Assembly: GCA_034508935.3 (NCBI GenBank)
Contig: CM067445.1
Span: 23,197,822 to 23,261,821, forward strand
Length of the DNA: 64,000 bases
Source: Berghia stephanieae
Taxonomy: Eukaryota > Mollusca > Gastropoda > Nudibranchia > Aeolidiidae
Direction of reading: 5' to 3'
Shown here piece by piece: positions 26,911-64,000 of this stretch (position 1 is its first letter; each line of letters opens with the position of its first letter). A program made the position numbers and the translations under genes. Under the pieces are notes generated by a model. The model saw nothing but the letters and a program-made list of their open reading frames with translations, had not been told where the DNA came from and ran no database searches.

Positions 26911-27005
26911 TACAGTGCAGTTCACTAATGTCAACAGCTCAGGACCATGGAAGTTTGTTGACTTTAAGCGAGGTTGAGTGTATGCGGATTTAAGGGAAAC
27001 GTATG
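26911..27005 (+). mobile_element. single Tigger-like terminus
   Basis: TACAGTGCAGTTCACTAATG is followed by TTGTTGACTTTAAGCGAGG, in the style of pogo/Tigger ends. No inverted partner was found, so it is a solo end or truncated copy. A second solo end of this style (TACAGTGGAAACTCGC) is at about 27795. Confidence 0.4.
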
Positions 27006-29800
27006 TAACCACTTTAAGACAATCAGCTGGAGAAATGAACTCAACACAAAAAGTGGAAGTCTTTGTGTCTGAATTGTATGAGGCAAGTGGTGTCTTACTT
27101 ATTACCAGCAAACAATCATGATCATGGTTGCCAGTTTTTTGGATCATGCCGGAATTCCGGTTTCGCGATATCTCAAAGTCAAATACCTCCGGTTTCAGTG
27201 TTTTGAGTAAATTTTTCAAAAAATGTTGAGGGAGTACCTCTGGTACTCTGTTCTTTGGCTTCCCTAGAGAGAGACAACTGTACTGTGAGTATTTCACTAT
27301 GTATTATAAGATGGCTTTAAATCAATTTCCTCATTGTGTCAATATGTTTGCTGTGTAATCATTTAATAATGGTATAAAAACGGTGATGAAATAAGAGTAA
27401 AGTTTAGGTCGCATTTTCAATAGGAACATTTTCAGGTTTGGCAAAGTGTTGTTCATTGATATAGTAATAGTAATACTGGTTGTACTGGACTCAAATAGCA
27501 TCCTACCTATCGAGTGATACAATAAGGCAGTGATAGTCTTTGAGTGGGTAGTGTGAGAGATAATTAAAATCATCAGGCAGGGTGTTTGTACAAACCCCCA
27601 ACACATCCATTTTCCCCTTCTGTATTTCACACTTTGACTTAATGCCTCTTTATTCACGTATTGGTCAGTCTGTTTGATTTGAATTTAAGTTGATTTCCTG
27701 CTGTAACCAGGTTGATTTCTGTCTGTCTTGGAATGAGATAACTAGGTTTTGTCCTGGCACTGGCCAAAGGGGAAACAACCAAATGTATGGTATTACAGTG
27801 GAAACTCGCTTTAATGGGCTTGGTAGGACCAGCTGATGCCTGGGTTATTTCAGTCTTAAGAGTATATTCTACAAATTTCCCTTTGAAAAAGAATTACTCA
27901 TCCCGTGAAAGAAAACATTACCATTTAAGAATATTCCTCTTGGCCTTACTAGGAGGACTCTGTGGAAGTGTCTAGGTGGATTACAAAAGTGGTCTCAAAT
28001 CCGACACCTGGATAAAATGCTGAATGAATCTACCACTTCTGTTTGTTTTGACCATTTACGGGTTAACATTAAAGTGACTGTTTTGAAGTCATAAAAATCA
28101 TCTTTGTTCAAAACTAGAAGAAAAAAAATCGCATTCAGTCATAAGCAGTAAAACATTTATTTTATTATTCTTAATTTTGTAAGTATTTTTTGCATATAAT
28201 TGAAATAAGATCACATGAGGCAGTAAATCAATTCGTTTTAAAATGAAAGCAGCGCCAGATATGACAACCAGTAAGCAAGTTTGAAAGGTGGAAAGTCATT
28301 GGCTTTTTAAAAGGGGTGTTTCTGTGATAAATAATTTAGATCCTCAAGATTGGTCAAGGCTGTTCATTTAACTCATTGTCTATACCAGACCTACATCAAG
28401 AGTGCTTCTTCAGTCTTGTCATTTACATTTTTTTTATATACTGTTCTGTTTTAAACCAAAAAAATAATAAAAAATAAAATAAACGATGCATAATCAAAAT
28501 ATTTATTGCATAAATTGAGTTGAAAATCCCGATTCTAATTTCTAAAAAACAAAAATGAATAGAACAGCTTAAAAAAAAAACAAAATAGCGATCTGGATGT
28601 TTTAAATTTTTTGTTGTTGGCTAAAGAAGGTTTTTCAGCCCGAAACGTTCCGTGTTTGGTATTTTGTTCTTTTTTGAAGCTGTTATATTCATTTTAGTTT
28701 TAGTTTCTTACTTTTTACAGTCCACAACTTCTAGCAGCTTAATATCACTAATTTCGTGCATTTTGCTATTTGCCTTCAGGCTGTTAAGCATATAGAGTTG
28801 AAAGAAGCATAATTTTAAGAATAAAAATACATTAAAATATTTTAAAATGATAACAAGGGTAAAGGAAAAGGGAATACAATAAACAATCTATTGCACGCAA
28901 GTTTTAGCTTATTGTCAAAAAGAGATCAAATAAAGTAAAAAAGTATTGAATACACAAGGTAGAAGTTGAATTCATATCATAGAATAAATACAGACAGTAT
29001 TATAAAGTGATTCCCGTTTTTTTGTTTTGTTTTTTTACTATGTAATCCCATAAGTTATGGCATCTTGGTTCAAGTTCAAGATAACCTCTTATAATATAGC
29101 AAGATCTAGACCTGAGTCTCGATCAACCTCTTGTCTGAGTTCCAATGCGGTAAACCTTTCAAATTGAAGACCGAGAAAGGAGATGAGAAAATAATTCAGA
29201 ATTCACGATGAAGTGAAAACTTACTTTTTTATCAAAAGAAAAAAAAAAAAAAATTTCTTTTTCTGGAAATTAATTTGAATTATTCATATTTCACATTCAC
29301 TGAAATTCCAGTGGGGTGACTCACTCTATAAGTTAAAGAGGGATATAATTAGAAGTAGCCTTTTTGCAATTATTTCCTAGAAGACTTGATGTTATCAAAG
29401 GAAATAACTGTCACAAAACTATAAATATTCTCTTTATAGTCCAAAGCCAATGAAGCAAAAATAACACATTATATGAAAGTAGACACTGAAATTATTAATT
29501 TACGTTATAGTTATAGTGGATGTTTCTAAAATGGTATGTGAATTAAAAATATATAACATACTGCCTGGTCAAAATTTTAATATGAAAATTTATATAATGA
29601 CAATGGTATTAATAGATTCAGACAAAAATAATTTAACTCTCAAATAAAAATCTCAATCGTAACACAGGAATGTGTGAATCGATGTGTCGAAAAGTCGATA
29701 AACCAGTTTACTTACTTGTTGATCCTTCAGCAGATATTTCAGTTTAATTGGTTTGTTTTTCTTCCGGGTTTAAGATTTAAAAACTATGGATTGTAAACAT
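27006..29800. other. spacer between UFM1 and CORO7
   Basis: No coding exon was recognised. It holds a family E fragment (27690-27785), a solo Tigger-like end (about 27795), a short family B-like piece (27825-27885) and a GCCCGAAACGTTCCGTG module (28638-28654) of the kind seen near Penelope-like 3' ends. The rest is AT-rich sequence. Confidence 0.4.
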
Positions 29801-29805
29801 TTATA

Positions 29806-31965
29806 TACAGTGCAACCCCTGGATAACGACATTGCTCGGGACCCGAAAATTATGTCGTTATTCCAGGATTTTCAAGATGGCGGAAAAAGGGGGCATGGTG
29901 AGACCCATGAATACCTAACAGTGAGATACGCGGTCCAGTGCCTGAGAGAAGTCACGTCCAAAAACGTTAGAATGAGTCTTTCTCCTGTTTACTACAAAGG
30001 GTATAGATGCTATGCGCTTGGCTAAGAAACTCGCAACATTGCCATCCTGAAAAATAATGGACTAACACACATAACTATGTGTAACCTTGAACGTTTATAG
30101 TCTGGTTAATACAGTTTAGTGGGAATTACTTGTAATCATGAATGGCAAAAAACAATAACAAATACCTGAGTGATGTCAACTTCGTTCTATCTATACCAGT
30201 TTCGATTTCACTTTCAAATGTGCATTGTCTTTGTTTTGATCATAAGCATGCAGTACTTGAACGCCATTTAACAAAACTGAGAATAAAGCAGGAAAATCAA
30301 TTGCCAATATGATAAATTCCCACAAGAACATAGATGCACACATCTAGTTTTGATTTTAATTAAAATGAAATCCATACAATACTGCTGGATGATATTTGAA
30401 TACCGAGATTCTTTTTTAAGTGCACCAAAATTTACAAGCACTTAACAATTAATAGACCTAAATCTTGCGATATTAAAAAAAAACCAAGAAAACACATCCC
30501 CCCCTCCCCTCCCCCACAAAAAACCCCAAACACTAGTATGTATTAATCACAATAAGATCAAATGTGGACTGATGTTTAACTGAACAACTGATTTTTCAAA
30601 TGAAAATAATAAAGTGAAGGAGGCTGTTACTGCTTTCCCCGGCTATTCCAACATATTATGTATAAGACCATAAATATCCTTAATTGCCCCCATTGGACAC
30701 GGCATTGCCTGATATCAGCTAACCGCAACTGACCTCAGACAGGTAGCTATCATGGACGGTTAATGGACCCCTGAGAGTACCATCCACTGATCAACTTCTT
30801 TTGCTGTGAGAAAGCTCAGATTCCATGCAGTGTAGTAAACACGCTTTCTGATTGGTCGGCAACAAAACGATCTCACTGGGAGTTGGGAGGGTGAAAAGCG
30901 TTTTTTATTGTTTATGAGTACGAGATGACGATGGTCGGGTATCAAACATCGGTTTCAAATGCAGTTTGTTGCTTTAAGGATGTCGCTAAACAGGGGTTTT
31001 ACTGAAATGTATGTTGCTATTTGGGAGGTTTTATTAGTAATAATATACAGTGCAGTCCTGATAATTCGAATTGGGTGGGAAAAGCAAATGACTTCTATTT
31101 ATCAGAATTCGATTTGTCTCCAAACAAGCCTAGACTGCTTGAGTAGAAAGCCAAGTTGTACAACAAAGAAAGAAAGACTACACATTGTTGTACCCTTGTT
31201 GTACACGTATGCTTTGACCCTGGCCAAGCCGTGCCCTGGCCCTTACACTTACAAGCTACACAATAGCACAGAGTAGTAGTTAACACTGCATGCTGTGTAG
31301 GCCCTCTACTTCTAGATCCATCGATCAATAAAGAAAGACAGCACAGAAGAGAAAGAGAAACGCGTGGAGTGGGGTGTGGCCTACTATGATCGTTCGTGCC
31401 GTGTATTGGTCAGCTTGTGGTTATCACTGTGTGTTAGATCTATTTATAACTAACCCCCTTTGTTAGCCCAGCGGCCAGCAGACCACAAGTTAGTCTTAGT
31501 GATGAGAGCGCGAGAAGGAGAGAGGGATGACGCGAGACAGCTGGTCAATTTGGAGAAAGAAGAGAGAGGCGGGTGGGACGGAGAGGGAACAACACGCCAT
31601 TACATGCCTCAGGGGTCTAGTTATTATTATTATTAGTATTAGTCAGCTCAGTCATTAAACGCGTGGGAGGGTGGATACGGAGAACAGGCAGTTCGTTATG
31701 ACCTTCCAGAGTTTTTTTTTTAGTGATGGGCAAGCACTTGCACTTCGAATAAAGAGAATAACGACTGTTCGAATTCTAATTAACCATGAATATTTTATAT
31801 AGAAAAAGAAGAAAATAATTCATTATATCGTATTTTCTTCGATTTAAAAAAAATTTCGAATTATCTGGACTGGACTGTATAGCAAAAAATTCGGGCCAGA
31901 GGTCATTGTTGCTATCCAGGGGTTGTCGTTATTCAGGGGTGTCGTTATCCAGAGGTTGCACTGTA
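29806..31965. mobile_element. pogo/Tigger-like element hosting a second one
   Basis: Termini begin TACAGTGCAACCCCTGGATA (left) and TACAGTGCAACCTCTGGATA (right, inward), with TA at both edges. The right end carries three tandem variants of the CCTGGATAACGACA word. About 190 bp inside (30004-30190) is shared with the remnant at 24800-25766. It is 2.16 kb including the nested element at 31046-31879. No intact transposase. Confidence 0.75.
31046..31879. mobile_element. nested pogo/Tigger-like element
   Basis: Inverted ends TACAGTGCAGTCCTGATAAT and TACAGTCCAGTCCAGATAAT, followed by TCGAA on both sides, are flanked by TA. It is 834 bp, lies wholly inside the 29806-31965 element, and is therefore younger. 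Confidence 0.75.
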
Positions 31966-32300
31966 TATTTTTACTATTTCGTATGATTTCTGATACTGTG
32001 TAGTCCACTTTACAAAATATCAGGACTATTGATAAGAACGTTCTATGACTAAAAGCCATGAACTCTGAATTATAAATCAAGGCTTAATGAGACGAAATTC
32101 TTAAGACTGAAGCATTAAAAAAATGGTGGGTATAACTTTACAGTCATTAATTGATGAGATAGTACCAGTACCAGTGTACCACTTTGTGGTACAACCTGGT
32201 TTAAATATACAGTGAACAAGGAATGTTTTTTGCTTGTATACAATGAATAATGAGCAAACAAATTATAACAGCAGAATTTATCATGCAATTGACATGTTCT

Positions 32301-32396
32301 TTTTCTCTCTGTCTCTCTCCATCAGTATCTGTCTGTTCGTCTCTCGCTCTCTCTCCCTCTTTCTCTCTTCACCCCCGTTCTCTCTTTCTATCTGTA

Positions 32397-32430
<34 letters not shown>

Positions 32431-32460
32431 CTCTCCCCCCCCCCCCCCCCCCCCCCCCCC
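32301..32460 (+). repeat. CT/CTGT-rich array and poly(C)
   Basis: Mixed TCTC and TCTG units end in a poly(C) run of about 25 bp. It lies downstream of the CORO7 stop. Confidence 0.85.
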
Positions 32461-32539
32461 GTCTTATTCCTGCTCTTCTAGTTTTTATCATCTTCAGTCT
32501 AGTACAATAAAACATGGCCAAGGTTCACTTTATCCTCTT

Positions 32540-32545
32540 TTTATT
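32540..32545 (-). promoter_or_regulatory. CORO7 candidate polyadenylation signal
   Basis: AATAAA on the minus strand, 38 bp after the stop codon of the tiny last coding exon. If used, it would give a very short 3' UTR. Confidence 0.4.
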
Positions 32546-32582
32546 GATCTTTTCTTCAACTTGAACGTAACTTCAATTGAGC

Positions 32583-62455
<29,873 letters not shown>

Positions 62456-62485
62456 TTCAATGTTAAAGTCCAATTATTCTGTACC
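62456..62485 (-). other. CORO7 5' UTR part of first coding exon
   Basis: A strong acceptor (CTTTCTGTGTTCAG) ends at 62486, so the exon with the ATG probably starts at 62485 with 30 nt of 5' UTR. This predicts a non-coding exon upstream. Confidence 0.5.
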
Positions 62486-62914
62486 CTGAACACAGAAAGA
62501 AAAAATTGCCAGCCGTTCATTATTATTAATGTGACAAAAATATACAGATAATACAACAAACCAATAACAAAAAACAAAAAAAAAATAAAAATAAAAATCT
62601 CTTTTCTTTTTCTTCACAACCCTAGGAACATAAATAAGGTATTCTTCAAATGAATGGAGTCATGATTTAAATAAATGGTTTTGATACAGTTTTTAAAGAT
62701 AAATTTAATTATCTACTCTATATCTTTTTCAGTGGACAATAAATAAGAAATGACACTGTATTGCATATTAAAGAAATCTCTCACAGATTTTTGCATTGCA
62801 TTTGGCTAGTTGCCATGGTTACTTTCATGATATAATCAAATCTTTTTAAGAATTATTATCTTTCATGTGCCAACAATGGAAATATTTTAAACGAAGTAGG
62901 AAGATAGTTGCTTT

Positions 62915-63222
62915 TGTTTTTCTTTTTAGGAGTTTTACTCAGTGCTTGCAACAATATTAAATCATTTTAGCGCCAGTAAAAAAAGATGATGATAGCGGAA
63001 AATTTGTAGATCTGAAGTTAAAAGCACCCAAGAAAAAGTAAGACAACAGAAGATTCAACGCAGTTAACGACCAGGTACTCATTTTACACCTGAGTACGGT
63101 GAGAGAATATGAGTAAAGAGCCTTTTCCAAGTCCAAGGACTTAACTATGCGCCGAGCGAGGCTAAAACCCAGGACCTTCCGATCCGAAAGCGAGTCATAC
63201 AAAAAGACCACATAGCTGCATA
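62915..63222 (-). mobile_element. family E end joined to SINE family A
   Basis: 62915-63062 carries the GCTTGCAACA...TTTTAGCGCC end and AAAAGCACCCAAGAAAAAG of family E. 63063-63222 is an inverted family A SINE (CCTGAGTACGGTGAGAGAAT, CTTCCGATCCGAAAGCGAGT) lacking its 3' part. A GA-rich purine tract follows (63226-63308). Confidence 0.6.
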
Positions 63223-63487
63223 AGAAAGAGGATGAGGTAGAGAATGAGGAGGGAGATGGAGAAGAGGAAGAGAATGAAGAGTAGAGGAGTGTAAGGAGGA
63301 GAGATTACTGGCAGCAACATAAAAATGGGGGCGTGTCCCTCGCCCTCAGCATTGGTCGTGGTGGGGTGACCACTTTAGGATATTGACACATTTGAATGAA
63401 AATTGTAATTAAAAAGGAACTGATTTATTCAAATATTGCTCCAATCATAAACTTATCAACCGGCAACTCTAATACTACTTTACTCAC

Positions 63488-63620
63488 TCTCGAGATTTCA
63501 ACTCGCTGTTCGCAACCAAAGAAACAAGAAGCACCACGGAAGTGAAAGTGTGAAAGTTGAAAGTTGAAAGTAGGATATAAAGCACATTCGTTCATTGATA
63601 AAAACTTTCGCAATTTTGTC
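63488..63620 (-). promoter_or_regulatory. candidate CORO7 promoter and non-coding first exon
   Basis: The minus strand has ACTTCCG (ETS-like) near 63540 and a GA-GTGAGT donor at 63488/63487 that would splice to the acceptor before 62485. CpG-containing words are more frequent than in surrounding introns. The motifs are seen; promoter function is inferred. Confidence 0.4.
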
Positions 63621-63754
63621 AGCGATTCTTCGGGAGAAAACTAGATTGATCAGTTAACTCAACCGCGCAGCTAAGAGTTCTATAATAACATAGCATAACA
63701 TAATTAAAGGCTTAATTTAGGAATAAATGATTAAAATGTAAATTTTAAAAATGG

Positions 63755-63960
63755 TTGAAATTCCCTTTATTCACCACCAGGGAAATTTGTCTTTGACCTC
63801 TGCATCAAGAAAAGACAGAGATAACTTAGGCGTCAGCCGCAGAACAGCGCCACAAAATGAAGGGCAATGTATCTTGATCAAGGATAAAACGATATATTAT
63901 AGCCAGGCTCGAATCCAAGTCTTTCATGAGATAGTGCAAGGGCGTATCTGCCTATTATCA
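63755..63960 (-). mobile_element. SINE family B copy
   Basis: Inverted body (TTCCCTTTATTCACCACCAG, GGAAATTTGTCTTTGACC, GTATCTTGATCAAGGAT) with a box B-like GCTCGAATCCAAG near 63907. Confidence 0.6.
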
Positions 63961-64000
63961 CTACATTTCAGTAAATAAAATAATTGTAAAATATAACATA

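Overview
This is 64 kb of an AT-rich animal nuclear genome. Genes are split by many GT-AG introns, microsatellites and poly(C)/poly(G) runs are abundant, and there are several tRNA-derived SINE families, LINEs, a Penelope-like element and short DNA transposons. Protein similarity places it in Metazoa. I lean towards a marine invertebrate deuterostome, but the window does not prove the phylum. I built all gene models by reading splice sites and comparing with family sequences I remember; no search was run.

Three host genes are recognised. (1) MED7 (+, coding 1239-7897, four coding exons), a Mediator middle-module subunit. Its first exon has the expected N-terminal homology split over two frames. 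(2) UFM1 (+, about 16399-24047, five coding exons), a ubiquitin-fold modifier. Its mature 83-residue part ends in Val-Gly as expected but is followed by a 25-residue tail instead of the usual two or so residues. (3) CORO7/POD-1 (-, 62455-32583, 27 coding exons, 940 codons), a tandem two-propeller coronin. Every exon joins in frame, ending in an acidic, Trp-containing tail. UFM1 and CORO7 are convergent; MED7 and UFM1 are head to tail. The three products act in unrelated processes (transcription, ufmylation, actin/Golgi traffic), so I see no shared pathway.

Layout: 1-1238, promoter-like motifs and two SINEs; 1239-9200, MED7 with an antisense LINE fragment in intron 1; 9200-16360, a repeat-rich spacer with a LINE tail, a Penelope-like fossil and a GT-rich minisatellite split by a SINE; 16399-24047, UFM1, whose introns hold a foldback MITE, a pogo/Tigger-like element, a 127-bp tandem duplication and two nested hAT-like elements; 24048-32582, a spacer with pogo/Tigger-like elements, one inserted in another; 32583-62485, CORO7, whose introns hold a degenerate antisense LINE, about a dozen SINE-like copies and long (GA)n, (TAA)n and (GAA)n arrays; 63488-64000, the likely CORO7 promoter with a non-coding first exon.

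No bacterial-type operon, CRISPR array or novel multigene system was seen. The most noteworthy observations are the UFM1 tail, the MED7 exon 1 frame break, CU-rich tracts just upstream of CORO7 exons 10 and 26, a repeat that directly abuts a CORO7 splice donor, and the nested transposons with clear target-site duplications.
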